From: Candidatus Heimdallarchaeota archaeon
GTDB taxonomy: Archaea > Asgardarchaeota > Heimdallarchaeia > Heimdallarchaeales > Kariarchaeaceae
NCBI GenBank assembly: GCA_021399405.1
Contig: JAAFKL010000344.1
Coordinates: forward strand, 1 to 45,442
Reading direction: 5' to 3'
Length of the DNA stretch: 45,442 nucleotides
Shown: positions 11,101 through 26,100 of the stretch, one piece after another
How the letters are laid out: each line of letters starts with the position of its first letter
Numbering within the stretch: position 1 is the first letter of the stretch
Position numbers and translations under genes: made by a program
The notes under the pieces: model-generated
Database searches by the model: none
What the model saw: only the letters and a program-made list of their open reading frames with translations
Told to the model about the DNA's origin: nothing

Positions 11101-14100
11101 GTATTGGATATACCTACTCCGGTATTACTATTGTAATCTGATATGCCAGTACTTACCTGCGAGAGTGTGTGCCACCTACCAATAGCATCCTGGTAGAAGG
11201 ATCTAGAAAGGAGATCCTTACCTGCAAAATTCTTTGAATAATCAAATGTTGTCCCAGCAGGACCAACACTTTGATCACCAGTCATGGGATTATCCCTATT
11301 GATGTAGTTAATGATCTTACGTGATCCTTGTGCTTGTCCAGACAGTTTGTATTCTACCGGATCCATAACCAGATCCACCTTGTCTGAAATTAAATCCAAA
11401 GACATCGAAAAGGATAAATCCTCTATTGTCTCATCGCCATAGAAATTCATTGAATTAAGCATGATTCCTATTCGGTGAAGTCCAGCCTTAGAAGAGCTGG
11501 ATCCTTTTTGAATGGTGATCTGGAGGCCTTGATCTGAGGTCACCTGTGACCAATCTATATCAACAGAGTTGGGATTCCCTATATATACACCGGACCCTAC
11601 CTCAAAATTGCCAGTACCATTCCCATAAAGATTGTAAGGTCTTACCTGGTAATTATCAACAGAGACTATCTCAACTGTAGAAATACCAGTCCTACCAGTT
11701 AAAGTAGGATATTCAAATAGGTAATCATAATAATTGGGAAGTCTAAGTGTCATTTTAAGATCATCTTTAAGATCATCTGTGAAATATAATTGTGTGACAG
11801 CGATGAACTGGGAACCAAAGTCCAATTGTATATTGGATGATCCGGTGGTATAGAATTCGTCATCGGAGTCAGGACATATTATTCGCCTCGCCTCGCCGCT
11901 GTAGAAACATAAACTCTCAGTTAGAGTAGGATTGTCAATCAGATATTGTTCACTTAGCGTGGTGTTAAGGAAACCAGTTTTTTGAGTGATACCAATCTGG
12001 AAGTACTCCTCTTCAGTGATCACATATCCATCACCCTCGGCAGAATGTCTGACAAAATAAATGGATCCATCGTCCTCAAAGGCTCCTGCTGCATTGTAGA
12101 CCTCTTCCTTATCCCTCGGCAAAATCGCAAGAGCAGGATTGAAGAAGTTCTCTCCCTCTCCAGATAATCCACTTTCGGATATCGCCCACTCATCAATTCT
12201 AAGCTCTGGTGCTTGATAAAGCATGGAAATCTCTGATATATCCAGTTCTCTATCGTAGTATCTGAACTCGTCTGTGCGACCATCAAGTACTTTGTTACCA
12301 TTGGCCCTACCAAGTCTATTAAGAGTTGTAATATCTAGGTTGGTAATGAATCCACTCTCACCTGCCAACTCACCATCAATGAAAAATCTGGCATGTGTGG
12401 TGTTATATGAGAATGTGATCATTGACCATGTATTGAGAAGATGATCAAAATCAGAACCCATTGCAGGATCAAGATCGATCTCCATGACCTGGTTTAGGTC
12501 ATCCTGGATATACAAAGAGACACCAGTAGAGTAAACTGCCATGTCAATCGCACTTTGCCACTGTTGTGCTGTGTTTCCAAGTAGTGGTATCGCTTTCCAG
12601 GAACTATCTATAACTGTATATTCATTAGGATGAATCCACATATTAATTGTGAATTCCTCTGAAGGATCTAAAGTAAGGTCCGGGAAGGTTGCCAATGCTG
12701 AACTAGACAGATCACCATACCCCTCAAGACCCTCTCCCTGGATACCATCTTTATAAACAGTTCCAGATGTGGATACTGCGTCTAAACCTGATCCGGTGGC
12801 ATCCACCAGATCATCATTAAATTTGTAGTATCTGACCAGATCCTTCTTGACAAGCATCTCATTGTAAGACATATCAAGAGTGTTGAGCCCGGACATGATT
12901 GAGAATGGGGATTCCCCGTTATAATCCTTGTTGGTGGTGAAGATGGTCTCGGGGTCACCAATGAAATTGGTCTTTATATCCCATATATCTTCACCAAGTT
13001 TGTTGTAAATTATAAAGCTAATTGGGTTCAACCCCTCGTATAACATAAGGTTGAACTCATAATGACCAGAGATGAGACTATATCCACCATGGGCAACTGT
13101 AGCCTGTTTGATGAATACATACCCAGTGGTGTCCACGATTAATCTGATCGAATAATCTGAATCTGTGTAGATGTAGGTGTGTAATCTAGTAGCATATTGG
13201 GAGTCCTTATCAAAACCTGCAATCAAGTTGGAGAACCTAATATTCCCGTTTGATGTAGTTGGAATCTCAGCCCACACTGTATTAACCGTGAAATCATCAG
13301 AGGCCAATCCCTTACTGGGGAATATGTCAACCTCTGTCCCACGGGATTCTATGTAATTTCTGAAGGTCACAGTATTTCCTGTGCCATAAGAATAGAAATC
13401 AAGTGCCAGCGAACTCAAATTGGTGATACTAACCTCATTACTGTAAATATCACCATTATATTCTATCATAATGGTGGCACTATCTATGTCAGTGACAAAT
13501 AATGTTATTGTGAAAATACCTGATGAGGAGTATGGAATATCAAAGGTCTCAGAATCGATTCTGAAATTAAATCCAGATACCATTAATTCCAGTTTGGCCG
13601 AAAAAGTGTCACCCAACAATCCGAACACGGCTGATGAAGTAACGGAATATTCTACTTCCACACTTACCACATTAAGATTGGTCATATCAACTGCCTTTGT
13701 ATATGAAGCTGACAGATCAGGCATAGTCGAAGTGAAAGCCAAACCGTTGTCAATTGATGTGGTAATTCCAGCATCTACTTCTGGTGACCAAGAGGGATTG
13801 ATGGTGGAGGGAGACACAAAAGTATCAACGAATTCTCCCGTGAATTCACTGGTGTCAGGTAGGTCGATCACATCGTGATCAACTGCTGTGGTTCCCAGAT
13901 CCACCCCATCATGAGCCTCAACATAGTTATCGAACTCAGCAACCATGTCGGTGCTATAATATCCTCCATTATAATTCACATAAAGCTGAACGTTTGTGGT
14001 GATGGAGACACCTGCAATATCCATAATTTTCTGATTGGATGGATAGTCAAAGACGATGTGAAGATCACTGTCGGTGACGAAATCTACGCGCATGTGCCCA

Positions 14101-17100
14101 GCCCCCGTGTCATAGCCAGATATATCAGTCTGCCATGAAGAAACAATCGCACCATTATTTCGCCCGTCTATGTACATTCTCTTGGTGCTTCCAGCCCAGG
14201 CATCATAAACCTTTACAATAAAAGTGACAGCTCCATTGACATCACGACCAACTAACTGGATAATACCCATTTTTCCACTGGGGAAATAGTAGTTGAAATC
14301 AACATCAACGGATAAGGCATCGCCAATTGGTTTATCCATATATGAAGCAGCCCATGATGAGGCCCCACCTGTGACATCAACACCCACCTTGCCCTGGGCC
14401 TCGTGCCATGAAATACCTGTGCTTGTGGTTTCTGTCCAATCATTCCCTATCACATCATCATCGAAATTGTCAGTCCAAGAACCAGGACCGCTACCATATG
14501 TAGGTACCATGATCACCTGTCGTTCCTCCACCCTGAAGGTATCCCAGACGATCATGTGTGAGGTGCCAGTGGTGAATGTTCCGACATGTAATCTTACCTC
14601 TCCAATATCCCTGGAAATGGTACCAGTAATAGTGTGGGTACCATCTGACATGATAATAGTCGCAATCAGCAAACCATTCTCATCAAGTGAAAAACTTAGT
14701 AGGCTAGTGGATAACAGACTCATATCACCATAATTACCTGAAAAACTGGCATCTAGTCCACCTAAATCATCAAAGAGATCAATGAATGGGTAACCTGATA
14801 ATGATGAGGAATCATCTGTGAAACCAATTCGCCCAATCACGAGACCGGTCATGTCAAATATTTCCATATATAATCTCATTTGCTCATCTTCAGAGGTCAT
14901 CACCCATTGTGCCTCGATTGATACCTCTGTATTGATTTCATAGTCCAAGTCTCCTAGAGAGATGTATTCCTGGTTCCATACACCAATCTCCGTTACAGCT
15001 CCATCATATTTCACAGTCAGAGCATCATCACCGGAAATGAATAGAGAAGATCCCCTCACATCCAAGTTTTTCACAAGAAGTAATTCATTTTCGTAGTTAT
15101 ATCCGTAAAATCCGAAGTGGGATCCAGTTGGAGTGATCGACATAGTGGAAACCAATATCAAGTTATCATCGATATATACAGCCAGCTGATCACCGATCAG
15201 AGTGACTTGGACATTAATCCAAGTAAAATCGGGTAAGATATAAGATGTAGATCCTAGTATTGTGCTATCCTGTCGTATTGATAACCCATCAGAAGCTTTC
15301 TCAAATTGAATAGTGTATCCAGAGTAATTTGGTTCAGATTGACCCAAATCAGTGTAAATATTCGATGAAAACATATAGAGATCAAAAAGACCATCTCCAC
15401 CGATGTAAACATCAAAACTCACATCGACATCGGTCAGACCAAGAGAATAGTCTATAGATCCGAAGGACGTGACACCATCTGCTAGTACAACCTCTGGGCC
15501 GTTTTGATACTCAGCATCATCAATAAAGGATCCATATGGGTAAACACCTACAATATCGTAAATATATCTATCAATATATTCTTCGTCAAAATTGGAAACC
15601 TCATTCCAAGTGTACACGTCATTACCTGAGAGTAGTGATTGAGACCAATCAAGTCCCCTGTTGGGGAAGAAAGTGGGATGTTCTCTCTCATAGATATCAA
15701 TTAATTGTTCTTGTGTGAGATCATTACCATAGATGGCAACATTTCTTATGTCACCGAGCCACTGGTAATTATCATTTATCCTGTAAGCCCCGATAAATAA
15801 GTATTGGTTAAATGTGAGTGATGTGATGTCCTTCTCAACCATCAGTATACCATCAACAAAAAGCCTAGCATGGTCTTCATCTACGACAATAGTCATGAAG
15901 TGCCACTCGGTATCAACAGGGATATTAGTATCCGTAGCTGACCAGCCAGACCCTTCTACGCCAATAGCCCATTGCCCACCTAAAATCCCAGAATATAATC
16001 TCATATTACTGGAATCTGCAGCATTAGATTGGGATAGAAACATCTGGTCTAAATTAGGATCGTTTGTCTTCACCCACATGGAGTATGACATTTCATTTCC
16101 AGATGTTGTATAACTTTCACCATAATCAATAGTGTAGAAACTAGAACCATCAAAAGGTGATCCAAGAGAATTATCGACACCATAATTAGTTATTGTGGCT
16201 TCATTAATAATATCCACTAGATCATTACCTGGTAGTTGATGGATCAATGAGTTAACCATCTGCGAGATCATATAATCACCCATTGTGTCAGCATAAAGGT
16301 CAATCTGAGAGATTGATCCACCGAAGTATTCATTTCCGTCAGTACCAAGTTGCAACTGGCTGTCAAACGTAACAAGATCGTTGACAAGTACTAGCCGGAG
16401 ATCTCCGTTGATGTATGCCCTCAAATCACTATCCCAACTTAGGGTGATAGTATAATCATGTTCTGGTAAGGAAATTATACCCATGGAACTACCAATTCTC
16501 ACATCCAAGTCGTATGTATTAGCCACTTGTGTAACTTGGAATATGCTGGTTGCAGAGCTCAAAATAGGCTGTGTCTGTGGAAGTATAATTGGAGATATCT
16601 CCATGCTGATTGTACCCTTGGTGTAACTCAGATCAGCAGACGGAATCTCTACCCCATCATTGGTGCCATCAAACGTCAGAGCCCCATTCAGTATTGTGGG
16701 TGTGGCACCATTGGGTTCAGCCAAGAAATCAATATCGGAAACTGAAAGGGCCGCATTGTAAATAGTTACATCCCTTAGGCTTCCATCAAAGGTATAACCA
16801 TTGATATCACCAAGAATAATAGACGTCTGATCCGAAGGAAGGGTTAAAGTGTAACCCGGTGTACTAGTGGCCTTGAGAACGCCATCGATGTAGAACTTCC
16901 TTGATGTACCGTCCCATGTTAGGACATAATCATGGTAGATATCAGGATTCGTTATCGTGGTAACTAGCTCGTTTTGCCAATCGGTAAAGTGAATCTGGTC
17001 AGATGTCTTGTAGATGCCGACACCCTGCAGACCAACCCCCTCGTTTCCAAATCTGAGTACACCTTGATCTCCATCGGCCTTCATGGTGAAAGCTATAGAG

Positions 17101-20100
17101 AATGGATCATTACCAGATGGTAATATGTTGATAGTCTCCAGTCTCACAGGATTATTGTTTGGCGACATCCCACTATCTCCACCAGTTAGGATTTCAAGTG
17201 TCTCTGGATTGTAGAAGGCAACTTTATTTAATTGTGATGAAATGTAGTGTGAGATGTAGAAATAATGGAATGAGGATCCTGACCTGTATGTGGACTCAAT
17301 CTTGAACCATTGTTTCACAGGCCAATTATTTCTATCTGTATCACCATTATAGGAGAAAGTTCCTATTTGATAATTGGAACCATCAGTGTTGAATTCTCTC
17401 ATATAAGGAGCACCTGATAGAGTGGTGTCTGAGTATATCCACACTGAAGTATGATAGACTGTATCTGGTTTTGCAGAATATCCACCTAAACCACCATCAT
17501 ATCTTGTGATGCCCACACCCATATGGGATGAAGCATCAGTAGTTGTCCGCTCATGGGATAAGACAGGGAAATTACTAGCATCGGGTTTATTATAGGAATT
17601 ATCATCAGTATTGATGGTGTAGGGTTGGGTACCCCATACAGCAGTAGATCTTCTATCTGAAATGACTATATCAGATGCCTCGCCATTTTCAGAGACAGTC
17701 GGGTTGAAGAAGGCAATCTTATTGGCAATCTTAAGGTAGTGAGATATATAGAGGTAAGTGGTGGAACTGCTAAGAGTTTTGAAGACACTGTCAATCTTTA
17801 TCCATTCACTAGTTGGCCATAGACTTTGATCAAAAATTCCATTATAAGAGAACCTGCCAATGTCCCTGTTTTCCGCTGCAGATCTAATGTAAGGGGCCTG
17901 AGTGAGAGTCGAATCAGAATTGATCCATACACTCATCTCATAATCAGTCAAGGGTTTAATGTAAGAAACCCCAACACCAAAATGGCTGGAACCGGATGTG
18001 GTTCTCTGATGAGATAAGACTGGATAATCTAAGAGTTCAGGTTTAATATATGAGACAGAGTCGTCTACAATAAATGTCCCACTGTCACCCCATGCGGCGG
18101 ACCAGTATTTATCTGCAAGGTCAAAATTATCAATGATATTGTGATAGGTACCAAGTATCTGATTAAGATCCATTTTCTTAGAGTATAGAGTCAGCTCATC
18201 AATTGATCCGATGAGGTAATTATTGCTAGCATAACCCCTTCCAAGGTAACCCAGCGAGAGATCATGTGGAAGAGCAAGGGCAGTTCCCACATGGATACCA
18301 TTGATGTAGTGCTCAATTGTATCTGAAAAGACAATAGTGAGCATATTGTACTGTCCTATCATGAAATCGACATCAGAATAGATAGAGGATGATACAATGT
18401 TTACTCCAGTGTTATCCTGCATTTGCAAACTTCCCGAAGCCAGTAAATCTATTACCTGATCATACATTGTGGTATATCCCCTTGCTATTGGAATTTTACC
18501 AGTGGCAGAGTAATCGTCAGGTCTGACCCACAGGTTCAGTGTGTAGTCCCTACCGGCTTTAATAACCATCTCGGGAACTTTTATCTCCCCACTTGATGTA
18601 ATACTAACTGCATTACCCAAGACACCAGGGACAAGAACTTGGGTACCGATTATATCCAAATCATACTTGGAAAGGTCATCTTGATCCTCAAAAGAGTAAT
18701 GTCGATCAATATCATTATAATTCAATTGTCTGTCCCTATCAAAATCTATCATATTAAGTACATACAACTGATATGCCTGTTCTGCGATCAACGAGTTTTC
18801 CATAACATATATGCTATCCAGAGAACCTGCCACGAAGCAAGAAGAGAGGAGATCAGATCTGGTACCAATAGTTAGCTCGATATCGGCAGGTGTCCCTGCA
18901 CCAACAGTAATATCCCGAACCCATTCACCATTAATGTACAGTTGTCCTGTCGCTGACTCTGCAAGGTAGGAATACGTGATGTAATACCATTCATCGGTAA
19001 CAAAACCACCATAACCCGCATCTGTATCCTGATTATGGAATACTTTCAATGTGCCGGTACTATCCAAAAACATCTCGAAATTCCTATTACCACCAGAGGA
19101 ATAGTGTGCATCAAGAAGACTCTGCCAGTCTTTGTCAACACGATCAAATTTAACAGCAGTTGATACTGTGAAAGAGTTACTGATATCTGCATTCAATATG
19201 TAACCAGTCTTAATGAAATCATCAACACCGTTGAAGGTCTTAGCTGCGCCCTTATATCCGATGTTGTACTCGTAATCAACTAAACCACCCTGTGCATATA
19301 GCCTATTTGCATCTTGGAAACTCACTGGTCGATTATATAGTCTGAAATCATCGATTCGCCCATCAAAATAAGAAGCGTCTCTTCTTCCAATATCCAAATC
19401 ATTGTTGGCAGTTGCCATGGGAATGGTGCTTACTAAGGTATGACCATCATAGTTATTACTTGCATCCACATCCTGCAGGATTCCATTGATGTACACGTCT
19501 GCATAATATGTGGATCCCGATTGATAATAGCTCCAGACCACATTGTACCATTCACCTGTATTGATACTTCCCTCCTCAAGAAGGTCAGTACCGATAGTGG
19601 TACCACCACCATTCCATCGGGCATACAGTTTTCCATAGTTGAAGAATAGGGTGAAACCATCTCCAGACCAGTCGGCCATATCAATGATACCCTCACCAGT
19701 CGCAATTGTATCGGCATTGAACCAGATTGAATAGGCAAATTCGGGTGCAATATTCAAGGGATAGACAGATTGGAGTATAGAAGCATAATCATCAACCCCA
19801 TCAAAGGAAAGGCTGTAAGAATTTATACTATCGTCCAAGTAGTATGAGGGACCATAGAAATTAGCATTGTGTGGCCCCACAATGTCATAAGGTTGACCAT
19901 CAAAGGTCCATCTTGCCTCAATGTCGTCATAAAGACTATCGTGCTGGCTGAAAATTATTGACCGATCGTCATTATTAAATCTTTTATCATAGATCCTTAC
20001 GTCATCAACCCTTCCGTCGAAATTGGATGAATCTCTTTTACCAATCAAAAGATTATCATTGGGGTCAACCATTCTCTCAGTTGAACTCAAAGTCTTAACC

Positions 20101-23100
20101 AATGAATTATCTAAATATACATCCACGATATAATTCATAGTCTCGGTTACTGAATCATAATCAGAGTAATAGTCCCATATGAGATTATACCATTGATCAG
20201 TAAGAATAATCGAAGGTGTCAATGCCTGTACTGTTCCGCCGTTGTAATTATATCTAAGCAGAAGCTTGTCAGATGAGAAGAAAATAGAGAACCCATCTGA
20301 TTGATATGTACCCATATCAACTAGACCATTATTGTCTGCAATTGAGTTGGCATTAAACCAAAACGATAGAGAAAATTCATCACCACTTACAATATCAAAG
20401 TTGGTTATGTCTAAATTATTAGAACCATCAAATAATGCAGCACCACCATTATTGGTACCAGCATTGGCGTTGATGCCAGGAGCATATTTTGCAGTCCCAG
20501 ACCAAGCAGCAGCTGATCCACTGATTCCATCATATGTCTGACCGTCCATGGTATATCTGTGTAATAAATTTTCATATACATCAGATTCGTCAAAGGTATT
20601 GGAATAAACAAGATCCGAATAAAGCCCACCGAAATCAAATACCTCACCATCTAATAGAATATCTCCGGTCAATGGGAAGTGGGCTGTAACATCAGCCGAT
20701 GTAACCATTATGTCAGCAATAATCAGATCGTCATAACCAAGATCAAAAGTATAGGATTTCAACAATCCCTCCTTGGTGTAAATGTAATCTATCTCGACTT
20801 GGTTTAAATTATGATCAAAGATATTCATCGAATCAATGGCACCTGTGAGATGCAGGCCGGACTCCGACCATGCGGAGCCGATATTGACCACACCAGTGAT
20901 AAGATCAGAACCAATTGTAAAACTGAATTTATTGGTTTTGTCAATAGTAATTGTCAGATCGGTGTCATCCCTTCCCACGACAATATGATGCCAGGCACCA
21001 TCTGCAATAAAGAAATTGGTGTTGAGATCAGTAGATCCGCCAAGTTCATTATATATCGATAGATAACCATTATTATTGGTCAGATAAAAATCATTGGTGT
21101 CCCCAAAGGTGTGGGTTGTGCCCCAGATATGGGGGTTGTCGTAACTATTGGTGGCACTGGTGACCTGTTCGGTGTTGATCCAGAAAGAGGATGAAAAATC
21201 ATCCAGATTGGCTATGATTGTATCCATGTAAATATAGGAATCTCCACCCATATAAGCAGCGTTATTGATCTTACCAGAGCCTAAGTAGGAACTATAAGAT
21301 TGAGCCGAAAGACTGGTAGCCTGATAGAGCCTGTAAGCCTCCTCTGAGTCAAGTGTTCTTGAATATACTCGAAGATCATCTAACGTGCCGTTAGTTCCAT
21401 AGCCAGTACTTTGCCATCTTCCTATATATTGGGGGTAGCTTTCTATTATACCAGATACAGATTTACTATTAACCAAATTCCCATCAATAAATGCCCTTAA
21501 TGTGACTCCGTCATAAGTGAGCCCTATTAAATGGAAGTTATCATCTATGACTGGAATATACCCAGGATCTGAAGATACTGTATCTAAAGTATGTCTACCT
21601 GCGGTGTCAGTTGTAACCCCAACTCTTAGATAATCATTCTCATTAACAGAGATCTCCATCTCCTGACCACCAAAGATGGTGTGCCATCCACCACTAGGGA
21701 GGCCAGTGGATTTAAACCAAACAAAAACAGATATGTTGGGCACACTGGCGGTACTCGGTAGATTACTCAACACATATTGGTTATCATATCCATCAAAGGA
21801 CGCTGAACTACCAATTACACCCGGAGCATATGATTCAGTGCCCACCCAAGTTCCATCGTAATCATTAATAGATTCTAATGCATTATTATCGAATTCATAA
21901 TGAGCAAATAACCCATCATCAAGGTTCGGGATAATACTAGTTGTGGAATTGAGTACTCCACCAGTGAAACCATAGTCGAATGGGAACGAATATGTGGGGG
22001 ATTTAACACGATTATATAATTGGTCAAGAATATCATTCTCAGAGAGAGCAATATCATAAATCTTAACTGAATCCACGAATCCCTCGTATAGAGGGTTGGT
22101 ACCCGTGGATCCCCCGATACTTATTTTTGTGGTCGATAGGGTTGTCTTGACAGAACTATCCGCGAAATAACCTACCTGCACCCCATCAACATACAAAGCG
22201 ATATAATCATCCATTACAGCTACCAAGTGGTGCCAACCATTCATGACATTATTCCAACTATTATCAGTCGTATCCTTGGCTGATTGTGCAGCCCCATCAT
22301 TACCCTTCTGGTAGAAAAATACCTCCCCCCAATCCTGACCTAGAGCGAATTCCCACCCAGATGGCAGGACACTCTTGACTACTGATGAAGATAGAGATCC
22401 ATCCTGCGGATTATTAGTCGAGTATACCCAGGTAGATATTGTCATGGTATCCATTGAGGTCATGTCGAGTGGAATTTCAAGATATGAATTGCCATCAAGA
22501 TAAAGACCATTGCCATCATATCCCTTAACCTTCTGTGGTGATCCGGAATATATCGTATTTGAACCATCAACCTCATTAACAAATCGATCAGTAGTAATCT
22601 TAATGCCATCTATATAGCCAAGATTCGAAGAGTCGCTCCTATAACTCACTCCAGCATGTCCAGTTGCGTGCTTGACTGCATCATTTCCGTTATGGCGAGA
22701 TAGATTGGGAGTCTCTGGGAACGGATCGTCGCCTTGTGCAAGGAAAACCTCGAGAAGGGTGCCTGTTATAACAAATTTCATATGCCACCACGAGTTAGAA
22801 ATATCCCCTATACTCACGGTCATATCTATACCAGCATTCAAATTATTAACAATGCTTCTCAAATAAAGTAAACCATTGTAAATGAAGGCCAGATATCCGT
22901 TGTTAACTGTGGGATTATTGACAGAAACAGTATCAGCTCTGAGATAAAGACCGAGTAGCTGATATACCCCTGTGGGATAGAAATAACCCTCAATTGATCC
23001 GTCACTGAATTCGTGGGTGTCAAGGGCAGCATTGTATGTAACACTACCATCATTAATCACACCCCATGAACTATCTCCCTCCTTTACTTGAGTTGTCGAA

Positions 23101-26100
23101 GGAACAATGGAACTGGGATATTGCATTTCCCAACCCAGATTTTCAGGTGTACCCAACTCTGTGAAGCCACTAGTAATCACAGATTCTTCACTCTCGAACT
23201 CCATATCCAATACAAGATTGGGATTCTCAGTGGGATACCGATTACCCAGTTGGCTGTCATCAAAGACATCTTCTGCCAAGTTTCGTGTATTAATGTAAGT
23301 CGGGACAAAAGCCATATTTTTGGACTGTACTGTCTCGATCTTCTCCTCCACCGCTGCCAACCATGTGGTAACAGGTATGTTAGGACTTAGACCGATATTC
23401 ACAATTTCAACTGCAGAATCGGATGAGACAGCTATCTCCATGGGAGTATCGGGTACCAATCCATCGAGTGTGTATTTTAGCACACTCGTTTGTCTGACTA
23501 CTCCAGACTGCACCACATGGGTCTCAGTCTCACCAATGTATCCAAGGGTGATCTCAGCATCAGTCTCGACTGCCTCAACCTCAATATATACATTTTCAGG
23601 TCTTGCATATCTCTCATTGGTAAAAATGACACCACTGTAATTATGGATATCACTAGATAGAATGTCCCCTTCGAAATCCTCATAGATAGTTCCCATGTAG
23701 AGATCATCTATGTAGGCATCCAGTGTTGAACCACTGGTAATGTCAAGCACAGGGGTATCAGTGCTATAAAGAGCACGGTAGAGTGGAATATCAGTCTTGG
23801 ATAGCTGTGGATCATAAATGACACTTTCACCATTTAAATTGATAGTGTAATAGGCATCATAAATCGAAACCTCCATCGATAACCAATCTCCAAGAAGTGA
23901 GATGTAGGTCTCAGTGTCTAACCAGTCACCCAGAATATTTTTAAACTGAATCATCACACTCTTGTCAGAAAGATGTGAGCGTACCAACCTGAAATCCAGG
24001 TACTGTTTGTAGCCATCTGTTAGGGAGAAAGTCAATGTCTCCTCACCTGTAACTATGTCTTCTAGCAATACTGACATACCAAAGCCATCAACTGATGTGG
24101 CATCAATCTCAAAACTACCTGAGGGAGATATCTTGATTGCCTGTTCTGATGATTGTAACACGCCATACGCAGCAAATTCCAGACCTGTGGCCTTGATAGT
24201 CGTTTCCAGTCTCCTATTTCCGATCTCTATACTGTCAACATATATAGGGCTCCCAGGACTATTAATCTCTGGAAGGAATAGAATAGTGTCTAATCTTGGA
24301 CCTTCGTAATATCCACCCTTACTCATATCAGCCTCAGGTCTGAGTTCACCCTCTCGCCAGACGCGGTAGTACTTCATAGTTTCTGTGACAGATATCTCTA
24401 CGAAGAATCTGTTATTCATATCCTCCTGTGCAACTGTTGCCAAGACGAAACCATCAACAACTATGTCTCCATTCGATGAGAAGGTGATCTTGTCGCTGGG
24501 GTTGAGGCTCACCACCTGATTATCAAATGCAAGTGTTTCCACCTTCAATGTTATCTGGTTGTTATCCTGATCAATACTTCCAGAGGTGGTATCACCGACA
24601 TAGGATAATACATCTCCCTCATGCAACATAATCTTGGCAGAAAGCAGATTCTCTGTGTTTCCAAAAGCTGTAGTTGAGAGTTCCCAGTCTGAAATGGATT
24701 CTGCCAGGACACCGCTGGTTTTTATCGCGTGGATGACAGTATTTGAATCATAGATATTAATTGTTGGTGAGAAGGTATCCTTGAAGAGATATGATAGATC
24801 TGTATTAAGAGTTGGTGCATCGCCTTGTCCAAGATAACTGAAAAGTCTACCATCATAGTAGATAGATATTTTTCCGTTTGGGTTAGGTCCAAGCTCCTGT
24901 ATAAAGGTCAATTTGTGTCTTCCAGGGGTTATTGAGAAAGCATCATCAGCAAAATTAAGGTATCCTAAGGTTCCGGTTGTATATTCTAACCCAATACTCC
25001 CATCAGGGTTACTGTAAAATCTGAATTCGGTTGTCGGGAGCCCACTTATCGAACTTGTCACCACCCCAAAATTGATCAGGTCAGCGATATCCTCAGTTGA
25101 GAATTCGACTTCCATGAATTTGGAGGTCTCAACCATATCTATCTCCTCGAGTTTGAAGGAGGTTGTCTCCATGTACCCCGATAACGCAGTCATATCTTCA
25201 TCTGGAAGAATATAATCATATACGATTAAATCATCCACAACTATGTCTTGGTTGAGATCCTCTCTTCCCACCACAATCCTTCCCTCATATCCTTGAGAGA
25301 GAGAGACTGGGATAATCAAAGTGTCCATATAAACACCATCAATGTAGAGTTTGATATCGCTATTATCAAAAATTAATTGGTATTCATGGAATTCATTAGT
25401 ATCAACGTATATTATTGGACTAAATAGATAGTCTCCTACAAGATTGATGTCATAGTACTCTATTTGTACATATTCTGCCTCATATGCTTTGATTCCAATA
25501 TGATTTGAAACAGCAATCTCTTGCTTGACAAAGTTAGTGTAGTCTCCAGAGAGTGCATTCTCTCCGAATTTTGCCTTGAGAGAGATCGTGAATTCTGAGT
25601 TAATATATTGTACTGAGGATCTCACAGCCTGTAGATCCCCAAGATTAAGTGCAGCTCCGGAACCGTCAGTAAGGTAACTAACTCCGGTACCATAGGTATC
25701 CCATAATGAAAGGGTCCCGCCAGTCAGTATATTGTTGGAAATATCATTTTCGAAATCTGCGTAATATAGAGGATCTGAAATGTCATGCTGATAATTGTGA
25801 ATTCTGTTGATTTTTGTTATTGGTACGGCTGCACCACTATAGTAGCGGACATCATCAAGGTAACCAGTGAAGTACTCACCCGATTCAAGTATACCATCTG
25901 TGGGATCCCATTGAGATGACCCGATAAAGGCACCTCTTGCAGAGAGGGCTTGGGGTGAGACAGTTGTAAAATCAGGTTTCACCTCATCCTGTTTGCCGTT
26001 GATATTTATTATCATAATCTCATTGGGGAAATCGATTGAACCTGAGATATGTGTCCATTGATTTAATGGGATGGTGGATTCTGAGTAAAGTGCCTCCTCA

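Noticed and set aside
13471..13878. 135-codon plus-strand ORF inside the giant gene, and many similar ones between 3705 and 29222
   Set aside because: They lie antisense to a continuous, domain-rich coding frame, lack promoters and ribosome sites, and their products show no coherent features. They are shadows of the giant gene's codon usage.
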